Assembly: GCA_963724405.1 (NCBI GenBank)
Contig: CAVRUQ010000003.1
Span: 1,674,001 to 1,738,000, forward strand
Length of the DNA: 64,000 nucleotides
Origin: CAVQBJ01 sp963724405
GTDB lineage: Bacteria > Actinomycetota > Thermoleophilia > Solirubrobacterales > Solirubrobacteraceae
Direction of reading: 5' to 3'
A program made the translations under genes and the position numbers. The notes under the pieces were generated by a model, which worked only from the letters and a program-made list of their open reading frames with translations, made no database searches and was not told the DNA's origin. Each line of letters opens with the position of its first letter. Position 1 is the stretch's first letter. Positions 1-8,309 of the stretch are shown piece by piece.

Positions 1-546
1 ACCGGACCGTCGTCGGTGGCCCAGCGCGTCCGCGGGCTGCGCCTCGGCGCCGACGATTGGATCACGAAGCCGTGCCATCCCGAGGAGGTCATCGCGCGGG
101 TCCAGAGCGTGACCCGGCGCCGGCGTCGCGGCGAGAGCCGCACCGAGCAGGAGCCGCTCGCCGCCGGCGAGGTCGAGATCCGCTCCGATCAGTTCCAGGC
201 CTTCGTCTCCGGACAGAGCATCGACCTCACCCGCCGCGAGTTCGAGCTCATCGAGCTGCTCGCCGCCGCGAACGGCCGCGTGCTCGAGCGGGAGGAGATC
301 TACTCGCGCCTATGGGGCTACGCGATGGTCCGCGGCGACCGCTCGGTCGACGTGTTCGTGCGCAAGCTGCGCCAGAAGCTCGAGAAGGCCTCCCCCGGCT
401 GGCGCTACATCCACACGCACTTCGGCATCGGCTACCGCTTCGCGGCCGAGCCGCTCGACGGCGCCGAGCTGCGGACGTCCGCCGCGGCGCGCGCGTCGCT
501 GCAGGCCGTCGATCCCGACGACGACGCCCTGCTCGTCTCGCGCTGA
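1..546 (+). CDS. OmpR/PhoB-family response regulator, 5' end outside window
   Basis: DNA-binding response regulator missing the start of its receiver domain. The frame is open from the first base. Visible first is the end of a receiver domain, with LRLGADDWITKP supplying the conserved switch Lys-Pro, followed by a linker and a winged-helix domain (DLTRREFELIELLAAANGRV, then RSVDVFVRKLRQKLE and HFGIGYRF), the OmpR/PhoB hallmark. The phosphoacceptor Asp lies off the window. It neighbours sixA, ppk and a Pst cluster, so a PhoB/RegX3-like phosphate regulator is a reasonable inference, but OmpR-family specificity cannot be read from this part. The partner kinase is not visible. Confidence 0.9.
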   Translation, partial: TGPSSVAQRVRGLRLGADDWITKPCHPEEVIARVQSVTRRRRRGESRTEQEPLAAGEVEIRSDQFQAFVSGQSIDLTRREFELIELLAAANGRVLEREEIYSRLWGYAMVRGDRSVDVFVRKLRQKLEKASPGWRYIHTHFGIGYRFAAEPLDGAELRTSAAARASLQAVDPDDDALLVSR

Positions 547-555
547 TCCGCGCCG

Positions 556-1053
556 TCAGCGCGGATCGGGCTGCGCCGCGGCGGCCAGCGCGATCTCGCT
601 CGGTCGCAGCAGCGAGATCAGCTCGCCTCCGCCGCCGCCGATTCGCACGGCGGCCACTCCGCCCTTCTTGAAGTCGACGCGCGCGCCGGTCAGCTGGGCC
701 ACCGTGGTCGAGAAGTCGGGCTCGTGACCGACCACGAGCACGCGGTCGTCCGCGTCGGAGCCCGCGTGGGCGTCGAGCGCCGCGAGCGCATCGCGAGCAT
801 CGAAGCCGCCCGCGAGCGGCTCGAGGATCTCGGGCTCGGCGCCCCAGGCCGCGGCGGCGAGACGAGCCGTCTCGGCGGCGCGCACCTTGGGACTCGTGAG
901 CACGGCGGCGAAGTCGACGCCGAGCAGCGCGAGCACGATTCCGGCGTTGCGGGCCTGCTCCACACCCCGCTCGGTCAGGCGCCGTTCGTGGTCGGGGCGA
1001 GTGCCGTGCGGCTCGGCCTCCCCGTGTCTGAGAAGCCACAGTTGTCGTGCCAT
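556..1053 (-). CDS. sixA: SixA-type phosphohistidine phosphatase (histidine phosphatase family)
   Basis: 165-aa cytoplasmic histidine phosphatase. The N-terminal LLRHGEAEP carries the RHG catalytic motif; a second catalytic His sits in VVGHEPDFS; TSPKVRAAETA matches the family's middle motif. SixA proteins remove phosphate from phosphohistidine in phosphorelays; actinobacterial members often sit next to ppk. The start is the ATG giving MARQLWLLRHG, because the upstream open frame has no family similarity. It ends nine bases after the regulator stop, convergent with it, and diverges from ppk with a 96-nt gap. A more general histidine-phosphatase substrate cannot be excluded. Confidence 0.88.
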   Translation of the reverse strand: MARQLWLLRHGEAEPHGTRPDHERRLTERGVEQARNAGIVLALLGVDFAAVLTSPKVRAAETARLAAAAWGAEPEILEPLAGGFDARDALAALDAHAGSDADDRVLVVGHEPDFSTTVAQLTGARVDFKKGGVAAVRIGGGGGELISLLRPSEIALAAAAQPDPR

Positions 1054-1149
1054 GGGCCCCACGGTAGCGACTGCGACGCGATCGCTCCACACACGTTGCC
1101 TCGCGCGATCGGCGAACTTGTTTGTTGATCGGACTCGCGCCTTGCCATC

Positions 1150-3337
1150 ATGTCCGTGATGAGCACCGACAGCCCCCAGGCTCCGGCCGTCGTGGTGGGC
1201 GAAACCTTGCCGTCCCCCGCGGTCGGCGCGCCGCCCGGCGAAGCCGCGACCGACGCCAACCTCTCCGACCCGTCGCTGTACTTCAACCGCGAGCTGTCGT
1301 GGCTCGACTTCAACGATCGCGTCCTGCAGATCGCCGAGGACGCGAACGTCCCGCTGCTCGAGCGCACGAAGTTCTCGGCCATCTACACGACGAACCTGGA
1401 CGAGTTCTTCATGGTGCGGGTCGCCGGCCTGCAGGACCAGGTCGACGCCGGTGTGACGACGCCGTCGGCGGACGGGCGCACCCCGACGGAGACGATCGCG
1501 GCGATCCGCGGGCGCGTCCTGGAACAGGGGCGGCGCCAGAGCGAGAACTTCCGCCGCGAACTGCTGCCGGCGCTCGCCGAGCACGACATCCGGATCGTGC
1601 CCTACGACGAGCTCGGCCCCGAGGACCGGCGGTACCTGGCCGAGCGCTTCGAGAAGGTCGTCTTCCCGGCGCTCACACCGCTCGCCGTCGCGCCCGGCCG
1701 TCCTTTCCCCTACATCTCCAACCTCTCGCTCAGCCTGGCCGTGCTCGTGCGCGATCCGGCGAGCGACCAGACGGTGTTCGCCCGCGTGAAGGTGCCGACC
1801 GAGATCCTCCCCCGCTTCGTGTCCGTTGGCCAGACCCGCACGTTCGTGACCCTGGAGGACGTCATCGCCCACCATCTCGACACGCTCTTCCCCGGGATGG
1901 AGATCGTCGACTACGACCTGTTCCGGGTGACCCGCGACGCGGACCTGGAGGTCTCCGACGAGGCCGCGGACCTGCTTGCAGGCGGTGGAGGACGAGTTGC
2001 GCCGACGGCGCTTCGGCGAGGTGGTGCGCATCGAGGTGGGCGCCGACATGTCCGAACGCCTGCGCGAGGCGCTCGTCGAGCTCATCGGCGTCGACCCGGC
2101 CGAGGTGTATCCGGTGACCGGGCTGCTCGATCACGGCGCGCTGTGGCAGATCGTGAAGCTGCCCGGCATGCCCGAGCTGCGCGACCCCCCGTGGGCGCCG
2201 CTCACCCCGGCCCGCCTGCGCAGCGACGGCGACCGCCCGGACGTGTTCGCCGCGATGCGCGAGGGCGACTTCCTCGTCCACCACCCCTACGAGTCGTTCT
2301 CGGCGTCGGTCGAGCGCTTCGTCGAGCAGGCGGTCGCCGACCCGAATGTGCTCGCGATCAAGCAGACCGTGTACCGCACGAGCGACGATTCGCCGCTCGT
2401 GCCGGCGCTCATCGACGCCTCCGAGCGGGGCAAGCAGGCCGTCGCGCTCGTCGAGCTGAAGGCGCGCTTCGACGAGGGGATGAACATCCACTGGGCGAAG
2501 GCGCTGGAGGAGGCCGGGGTCCACGTCGTCTACGGCCAGCCCTCGCTCAAGACGCATGCGAAGTGCGTGCTCGTCGTCCGCCGCGAGGGCGACGGCGTGC
2601 GCAACTACGTCCACATCGGCACCGGCAACTACCACTCCACGACCGCGCGCCTGTACACCGACTTCGGTCTGTTCACCACCGATCCGGACATCGGGGCCGA
2701 CGTGGCGGACATGTTCAACTACCTGACCGGGTTTGGACGGCCACAGCACTACCGCAAGGTGCTCGCCGCGCCCGCCTATCTGCGCGACGGGCTGATCGCC
2801 GAGATCGAGCGGACGATCGAGCTGCACACGCCCGAGCGCCCCGCGCACATCGCGATGAAGATGAACTCGCTCGTCGACGGTCGTTGCATCCGCGCGCTGT
2901 ACCGGGCCTCACAGGCGGGCGTGCGGGTCGACCTCAACGTGCGCGGGATCTGCTGCCTGCGCCCCGGCGTGCCCGGCGTGTCGGACAACATCCGCGTCGT
3001 CTCGGTGGTCGGGCGCTTCCTCGAGCACTCGCGGATCTACACGTTCGAGCGCGCCGGCGAGCGCCACGTCTGGATCGCCTCGGCGGATCTGATGCCGCGC
3101 AACCTCGATCATCGCGTCGAGCTCGCGACGCCGGTCCAGACGCCCGAGCTGCAGGACGAGCTGCTCGACGTGCTCGAGCGAGCGCTCGCCGACAACACGA
3201 ACTCCTGGCTCCTGGCGCAGGACGGCGCCTGGCGCCGCCGCCACCCGGCCCCCGGCGAGCAGCCCCGCAGCCTGCACCGCGAGCTGATGGAGCTGTACAC
3301 CGTCCGCGACGCGGTCGAGCCCGGCGACGAGGCCTGA
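1150..3337 (+). CDS. ppk1: Polyphosphate kinase PPK1, one apparent base insertion
   Basis: Makes long-chain polyphosphate from ATP, reversibly, through a phosphohistidine. The N-terminal domain begins LYFNRELSWLDFNDRVLQ. With the frame repaired the protein is 728 aa, normal for PPK1. The catalytic domains contain HPYESF, SLKTHAK (His469, equivalent to E. coli His435) and HIGTGNYH (His488, equivalent to His454; the 19-residue spacing is the same). The frame breaks at about 1976: CTTGCAG is present where CTGCAG would restore DLLQAVEDE, so there is one extra T. Without repair the product stops being PPK-like after about 275 residues. A sequencing error or a real inactivating mutation both fit. 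The start is ATG 1150, with an alternative at 1159. The gene diverges from sixA. Confidence 0.93.
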
Positions 3338-3372
3338 CGCGCCATCCGCCCGCAGCGCTGACTGTGCTGGCG

Positions 3373-5211
3373 CTAGCCCGACGAGCCGGCGCTCGCGGCG
3401 TTGTAAACCTGCGAGTCGAACGCCGGCAGCCCGGCCCCGCCCGCGTAGCCGATCGGCGGCAACCCGAACAGCTTCTCGATGCTGAGCAGGAGCGAGAAGT
3501 GGTTGTAGAGCGTCGGGTCGACGCTGCCCGCGGCGACGGACTGTGACAGGAGCAGCAGTCCGATCTGGCCACCGCCGCCGGTGCTGACCAGCCCCCCGGA
3601 GGATCCGCTCGAGCCGGTGCTGCCGCTCGAGCCGGTGCTCCCCGTCGCGCCGGTGCTGCCCGTCGCGCCGGTGCTCCCGGCGGCGCCGGTGCCGCCCGTC
3701 GGGCCGCCCAGCCCGGTCGCGCCGGTGCTCCCGATCGAGCCGTCGATGCCCGTCGCGCCGGTGCTCCCGGTCGCGCCGCCGACCCCGGTGGCCCCGGTCG
3801 CGCCCGTCGCGCCGCCGGGCGCCGGCGGCTGCGAGACCCCACCCGGGAGGTTGGGATAGGACGGGGTCAGGCAGCAGGCGCTCGGATCGGCGAACGGACC
3901 GGTCTGCTGTGCCTCGTCGAAGGTCACCGCGATCAGGCCCCCGGCCCGGTAGGCAGCCGAGCCGGTGAGCTCGGGAACGAGCTTCTGCAGGAACGTGACG
4001 GCGGTTGTGACGCCCGACGGCGCGCCCGGCGCGCACGGCTGATCGGAGCCGTCGTGACAGGCGTCGGGGATGATGTAGGACAGGCTCGGGGTGCTGCTCG
4101 CGCTCTTGAGATCGTGCGTGAGCTGACCGAGGCCGGCGACGTCGGAGGCGCAGGTCGACGAGTCGGTGATCGAGTGGAAGTACACGAACGGGTCGCGCCA
4201 GGTCAGGTAGGCGTTGCCGGGTCGCGGGGCCTGGTCGGGATCGGCGCTCCCGGGCGTCGGGTGCGCGCACGCGGGCTGTGGCTGACCGGCACCGATGCCC
4301 TCGACGTACGCCCGCCAGGTCTTGTGCGCCTTCGTGAGCTGGCCCGGCAGCGTGGGCGTCGAGGCGGGATACACGCAGCCGCTGCCGAGCACCTGGCCGA
4401 GCGACCCGGTCGTGCCGGGAGCGATGTCGGTGTAGTCGGGACAGTCGGCGTCGGTCTGAGGCGTCGGACCCTGGCCGCTGATGAGCGCGATCGTGTTCGA
4501 CAGCTCGCCGGCGGAGACGCCGTAGTAGTTGGGCACGACCTCGCCCTGCGAGCGGAGCGTCTTGGACAGATAGGTCGCCGTCGAGGCTGGCCCGAACGTC
4601 GACTGATACCCCTGCCCGGAGAGCATCACGACGAAGACGTGCGTGATCTTCGGCGGCTTCGAGCTGACACTGCTCGACGTGCCCCCGCCGGAGGCCGGCG
4701 CGGGCGCCGCGGCCGTCGCCGCCGGCGCCGGGGCGCCGGACGCCGGGGCCACGCTCGCGCTGACCGGCGGGGGCGTGCTCGTGGTGGCCGGCGCGGTCGC
4801 CGGGCGCGGCGCGACGGCGAGGATCAGCGGGGCGGACGCGTTGCTGGCGCCGACCGGGCTGACGGCTCCGCCGAGGACGACGCCGAACGCGAGCAGCCCC
4901 ATGATCGCCACGGCGGCCGCGCGCGGGGTCGGCCACGCAAGCCCGGCCCACCAGACCGGGGCGCCTCCCGCGGGTGCCATCGTGGCCGCTTCGGCGGGCG
5001 CGGCGCCCGCGACCGTGGCGGCAGCCGCTGCGGCCACGGCGGCGCCCGCCGCGCCGGGCCCGAGCAGGTCGGCGATGCTGCGGGCCATCGGGTCACGGCG
5101 CTCGCCGCACTCCACGCAGTAGCGCTGGTCGAAATCGAGCGCGGCCCGGCACGACGAGCAGGTGCTCACCCGCCTCGTTTCCAGCCAGGAGTCATCGGCG
5201 CCGAACGGCAT
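3373..5211 (-). CDS. Zinc-ribbon membrane-anchored phosphoesterase with collagen-like insert
   Basis: 612 aa. In order: four-Cys ribbon (C18, C21, C32, C35; CVECGERR), Ala-rich linker, one transmembrane segment near 98-118, Pro/Ala-rich spacer, then from about residue 188 a domain of the alkaline-phosphatase/acid-phosphatase fold (KITHVFVVML, NTIALISGQ, FVYFHSITD, LIAVTFDEA). A run of GATG/GSTG repeats lies inside the C-terminal half (nt about 3590-3830). The usual Glu-Asn ligand pair after VVML is SGQ here, while the later Asp-Glu pair (FDEA) remains, so activity is uncertain. Expected topology: ribbon inside, phosphoesterase outside. It diverges from the zinc-ribbon gene at 5378 across a PHO-like box. 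GTG 5166 is an alternative start that keeps the ribbon. A paralogue is at 45486. Confidence 0.8.
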   Translation of the reverse strand: MPFGADDSWLETRRVSTCSSCRAALDFDQRYCVECGERRDPMARSIADLLGPGAAGAAVAAAAAATVAGAAPAEAATMAPAGGAPVWWAGLAWPTPRAAAVAIMGLLAFGVVLGGAVSPVGASNASAPLILAVAPRPATAPATTSTPPPVSASVAPASGAPAPAATAAAPAPASGGGTSSSVSSKPPKITHVFVVMLSGQGYQSTFGPASTATYLSKTLRSQGEVVPNYYGVSAGELSNTIALISGQGPTPQTDADCPDYTDIAPGTTGSLGQVLGSGCVYPASTPTLPGQLTKAHKTWRAYVEGIGAGQPQPACAHPTPGSADPDQAPRPGNAYLTWRDPFVYFHSITDSSTCASDVAGLGQLTHDLKSASSTPSLSYIIPDACHDGSDQPCAPGAPSGVTTAVTFLQKLVPELTGSAAYRAGGLIAVTFDEAQQTGPFADPSACCLTPSYPNLPGGVSQPPAPGGATGATGATGVGGATGSTGATGIDGSIGSTGATGLGGPTGGTGAAGSTGATGSTGATGSTGSSGSTGSSGSSGGLVSTGGGGQIGLLLLSQSVAAGSVDPTLYNHFSLLLSIEKLFGLPPIGYAGGAGLPAFDSQVYNAASAGSSG

Positions 5212-5325
5212 CCTGGCGCAGTCTCACACCCCGGCGCGAGCACGGTGTGAAGAGGATGTATACGTCGGACGCGTGGTCGGGAGGCGACGGCACCTTCGTC
5301 GCCGACGCACGTGGCCGCCGAACCG

Positions 5326-5343
5326 TAACAGTCCTTTTACATC
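5326..5343 (+). promoter_or_regulatory. Two-unit PHO-like direct repeat
   Basis: TAACAGT and TTACATC separated by four bases, an 11-nt period matching the stronger box before pstS. It lies 34 bp before the ATG at 5378 and between the divergent phosphoesterase and zinc-ribbon genes, so it could serve both. Only two units, each degenerate; a weak prediction on its own. Confidence 0.45.
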
Positions 5344-5377
5344 TCTGCGGCGGTCCAGCGCCCATACTCCGGCGGAC

Positions 5378-5956
5378 ATGCCGGGACTCGAGGACACCGG
5401 CGCGGCGTGCACGGCGTGCGGTGCGGCGCTCGCGCCCGAGCAACGCTACTGCGTCGAGTGCGGCCAGCGCCGCGGGCGCTCGGATCTTCCGTTCGCGGCG
5501 GTCGCGGTCGTCGAGTACGAGGACCCGCCGCCCACGAGCCACTCCGCCTCGCGCTGGCGCATGTCGACGAACACCGGGTTCATCGCGGGAGTCGGCGTGC
5601 TGCTGATCGCCCTCGGCGTCGGTGTGCTTATCGGGCGGGGCACGACCACGGCCTCCGCCTCGAAGCCCAACACCCCGGTACAGGTGGTGACGCTCGGCGG
5701 TGCAGCCGCCGGCACGGCCGGCGCGGCCGGCACGACGGGAGCGGCGGGCTCGACCCCGGCGACGGGCGCCCCCACCCCCGCCGCGGGCTCGACCCCGGCG
5801 ACGGGCGGCGCGACAAAGACTTCGACCGCGCAGGTGAGCACGTCGACGACCTCGACGACCGTCGTGTCCGCCGTCGAGCACACCAGGCCGCTGACCGGGC
5901 CGAACCGCCCCGGCTACCACAACGGCAAGTTCACCGGTAACTTCTTCGGACCATGA
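5378..5956 (+). CDS. Zinc-ribbon single-pass membrane protein (module component A, copy 1)
   Basis: 192 aa, no family name that I recognise. The N-terminal zinc ribbon has C11, C14, C25 and C28 (EQRYCVECGQRR), then an acidic linker, one transmembrane helix at about 67-86 ending VGVLIGRG, and an outer Ala/Gly/Thr/Pro low-complexity region with repeated GSTPATG blocks, closing with HNGKFTGNFFGP. Ribbon inside and tail outside is the likely topology. Counterpart of the 44036 gene, with the same ribbon, helix and GRG junction but no SPOR-like domain. The start is the first ATG before the ribbon. Its stop overlaps the next start (ATGA), implying coupled translation. A role linked to phosphate uptake is inferred from context only. 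Confidence 0.75.
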   Translation: MPGLEDTGAACTACGAALAPEQRYCVECGQRRGRSDLPFAAVAVVEYEDPPPTSHSASRWRMSTNTGFIAGVGVLLIALGVGVLIGRGTTTASASKPNTPVQVVTLGGAAAGTAGAAGTTGAAGSTPATGAPTPAAGSTPATGGATKTSTAQVSTSTTSTTVVSAVEHTRPLTGPNRPGYHNGKFTGNFFGP

Positions 5957-6405
5957 ACTGGCTCGAAGAGAGCCCACGCGCCGACGGCGCCTCCCCGGCC
6001 GCTCCGGTCAACGGCGCCGTGAACGGGGGCATGCCCGCCCCGAGCCCGGACGAGGCGCCAACCGTGGCCATGCCGGTCGACCTGAGCCTGCGCCGCGAGG
6101 AGCTCGCGCGGCGGGTCGCCGAGTTGCAGTGGGACCTCGGCGGCCTCGTCTACGAGATGGCGATCCGCGACCACATCCGCGTCGACGTGATCGTGCAGCG
6201 GGCCGCGATGCTCCAGGAGGTCGACGCCGAGCTGGCCGAGGTGGACCGCATCATCAAGAGCGAGCAGACCGGCACCGCCGGTGCCTGCGGAACGTGCGGT
6301 GCGCTGCACAGCCGGGCCGCGGTGTACTGCTGGCAGTGCGGGCAGCCGCTGGTCGCACAGGTCGCGACCGACACGCTCTCGAGCGACACGCTCTCCCGGC
6401 CGTAG
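5953..6405 (+). CDS. Coiled-coil plus C-terminal zinc-ribbon protein (module component B, copy 1)
   Basis: 150 aa, soluble, not a named family as far as I can tell. Residues about 46-103 form a charged helical, probably coiled-coil, segment containing WDLGGLVYEMAIRDHIRVDV; the C-terminal ribbon uses C112, C115, C126 and C129. The same segment and ribbon recur in the protein at 45100, although the N-terminal 40 residues differ. The helical segment is therefore the conserved functional part, perhaps a binding or oligomerisation surface. It overlaps the membrane partner by 4 nt and converges on pstB. The ribbon could bind zinc or simply stabilise the fold; no enzymatic motif is present. Confidence 0.75.
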   Translation: MNWLEESPRADGASPAAPVNGAVNGGMPAPSPDEAPTVAMPVDLSLRREELARRVAELQWDLGGLVYEMAIRDHIRVDVIVQRAAMLQEVDAELAEVDRIIKSEQTGTAGACGTCGALHSRAAVYCWQCGQPLVAQVATDTLSSDTLSRP

Positions 6406-6406
6406 G

Positions 6407-6441
6407 CGCGCGGCCGCCGCACCGCCCGCCGGAGCCGCGCG
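6407..6441. terminator. Hairpin between convergent genes
   Basis: Arms CGCGCGGC and GCCGCGCG (8 bp, perfect) with a 19-nt loop lie between the ends of the coiled-coil gene and pstB. There is no T-run, which is common in GC-rich genomes. Could act in both directions. Confidence 0.5.
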
Positions 6442-6453
6442 CGGCGGACGGCG

Positions 6454-7398
6454 CTACCCGAAGCGCCCGCGGACGTAGTCGCTCGTGCGCGTATCGGCGG
6501 GCCGCGTGAAGATGAGGTCCGTGTCGTCGTACTCGACGAGCACGCCCACGCCATCGTGCACGCTGAAGAAGGCGGTGCGGTCGGCGATCCGGGCCGCCTG
6601 CTGCATGTTGTGCGTGACGATCACGATCGTGTAGCGCTCCTTGAGCGTCTGCGTCAGCTCCTCGATGGCGAGGGTGGCCACCGGGTCGAGCGCCGAGGCG
6701 GGCTCGTCGAGCAGCAGCACGTCGGGCTCGATCGCGATCGCCCGCGCGATGCACAGCCGCTGCTGCTGGCCGCCGGACAGGCCGAGCGCGCTCGCCTTCA
6801 GGCGGTCCTTCACCTCGTCCCACAGCGCCGCGCCGCGCAGGGCCTGCTCGACGCGCTCGTCCAGGTTCGACCGCATCCCGAGGTTGCGCGGCGCCCACGC
6901 GATGTTGTCGTAGATCGACTTCGGGAACGGATTCGGCTTCTGGAAGACCATGCCGATGCGGCGCCGAACCTCGATGCGGTCGGCCTGCGGGCCGTACACG
7001 TCGTGGCCGTGGTAGAGGATCTGGCCGGTCAGGGAGAAGCCGGGGATGGAGTCGTTCATCCGGTTGAGGCTGCGCAGGAACGTCGTCTTGCCGCAGCCCG
7101 AGGGGCCGATGATCGCCGTGACGAGGTTGCGGTAGATGGGCAGCGTCACGCCGCCCACCGCCACGTTCTTGCCGTAGGAGATCGACACGTCGCGGGTGTC
7201 GAACACGACCTCGCCGCGCGGGGCGGATCGGAGCACGTCGCGCGGCGCGACGCGTGGCGGAGGGCCGGCCGGGCGCAGCAGGGTCTCGGTGTCGCCGGCC
7301 GGCACGGTCCCGGGCCCGGGCTCCGGCCGGAGCCGCACGCGCGGACGCACGGGCGCCGAGTATCGGGTCGGCGGCTGTGGCTCGGTCACGTCGGTCAT
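6454..7398 (-). CDS. pstB: Phosphate ABC transporter ATP-binding protein PstB (copy 1)
   Basis: 314-aa cytoplasmic ATPase driving PstCA phosphate import. Walker A is GPSGCGKTT, the signature is LSGGQQQRL, Walker B is VLLLDEPASALDP, and the switch His is in IVTHNMQQA. LRSLNRMND and VFQKPNPFP are typical of PstB. The roughly 65-residue Pro/Arg-rich leader before VVFDTRDVSISYG is longer than usual. It overlaps pstA by 4 nt, in the order pstC-pstA-pstB. A second pstB at 42341 shares this plan, so both systems are complete. Confidence 0.96.
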   Translation of the reverse strand: MTDVTEPQPPTRYSAPVRPRVRLRPEPGPGTVPAGDTETLLRPAGPPPRVAPRDVLRSAPRGEVVFDTRDVSISYGKNVAVGGVTLPIYRNLVTAIIGPSGCGKTTFLRSLNRMNDSIPGFSLTGQILYHGHDVYGPQADRIEVRRRIGMVFQKPNPFPKSIYDNIAWAPRNLGMRSNLDERVEQALRGAALWDEVKDRLKASALGLSGGQQQRLCIARAIAIEPDVLLLDEPASALDPVATLAIEELTQTLKERYTIVIVTHNMQQAARIADRTAFFSVHDGVGVLVEYDDTDLIFTRPADTRTSDYVRGRFG

Positions 7399-8309
7399 CG
7401 GGTGATCCTACGGCTTCGAGCGAGCACAGCGCGCGCGGTCACGTTGGCCACGAGGATCAGGGTCAGCAGCACGAACGCCGCCCCCCAGGCGCGCGTGAAC
7501 CCCGACGGGTCGTCGGCTTCGGAGAGCGAGAAGATCTCGACGGGGATGTTCGGGACGCCCTGGCCGAACGGGTTGAGGATGACCCCGTTGTGCCAGAGGT
7601 TGTCGGCGATGATGAGCGGCGCGGTCTCGCCCGCGGCGCGAGCGACGGACAGCACGATGCCGGTGAGGATGCCCCCGAGCGCGCTCGGCAGCAGCACGCC
7701 CATCACGGTGCGCCAGCGGCTCACGCCGAGCGCCTCGGCCGCCTCGCGCAGCGAGCCGGGCACGAGCACCAGCATCTCCTGCGTCGAGCGGGCGATGAGC
7801 GGCAGCATGATGATCGCCAGCGCGAACGATCCCGCGAAGCCGCTCACACCCTTCCCGGCGACGAGCAGGCCGAACACGAACACCCCGATGACGATCGAGG
7901 GCACGCCGTTCAGCACGTCGAGGCAGAGGCGAACGACGTTCGCGATGCGCGGGGGGGCGTATTCGGTGACGTACAGCGCCACGAGGATGCCGATCGGCAC
8001 CGCCATCGCCCCGGCCAGGACCACGATCACGGTCGTACCGATGATCTCGGGGGCGATCCCCCCGCCGGAACCGAACGGCGCCGGGGCCGTGGTCAGGAAG
8101 TTGAGGCTCAGCACGGACGCGCCGCGTGAGAAGACCGCGAACACGACGATGACGAGCACCGCGACGGCGATGATCGCCGAGGCCATCGCGCCGCCCTCGG
8201 CGATCCGGCTGACGAACTGGCGACGGCGCAGGTTCCCCGACGGCGTCAGCGGACGGGCGTATGCCGGCCGTGGCCGGCGCGGGCGCGCGGCGGGAGCGGG
8301 GGCCGTCAC
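7395..8309 (-). CDS. pstA: Phosphate ABC transporter permease PstA (copy 1)
   Basis: 304-aa integral membrane subunit with about six hydrophobic segments. The binding-protein-dependent transport motif appears as EAAEALGVSRWRTVMGVLLPSALGGILTG, and GVPSIVIGVFVFGLLV is the typical PstA segment. It forms the translocation channel with PstC. The start overlaps the pstC stop by 4 nt and its own stop overlaps pstB, so the three are probably translated from one message. An Arg/Pro-rich cytoplasmic N-terminus precedes the first helix. Confidence 0.95.
   Translation of the reverse strand: MTAPAPAARPRRPRPAYARPLTPSGNLRRRQFVSRIAEGGAMASAIIAVAVLVIVVFAVFSRGASVLSLNFLTTAPAPFGSGGGIAPEIIGTTVIVVLAGAMAVPIGILVALYVTEYAPPRIANVVRLCLDVLNGVPSIVIGVFVFGLLVAGKGVSGFAGSFALAIIMLPLIARSTQEMLVLVPGSLREAAEALGVSRWRTVMGVLLPSALGGILTGIVLSVARAAGETAPLIIADNLWHNGVILNPFGQGVPNIPVEIFSLSEADDPSGFTRAWGAAFVLLTLILVANVTARAVLARSRRITR

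Noticed and set aside
1970..1985. Programmed frameshifting in ppk
   Set aside because: No slippery heptamer or downstream structure recognised, and PPK1 is not known to use recoding; single-base error or mutation is simpler.
2909..4951. Very long open frame antisense to ppk and the phosphoesterase gene
   Set aside because: Protein is Arg/Ala/Gly-rich without domains; it shadows real genes in high-GC sequence.
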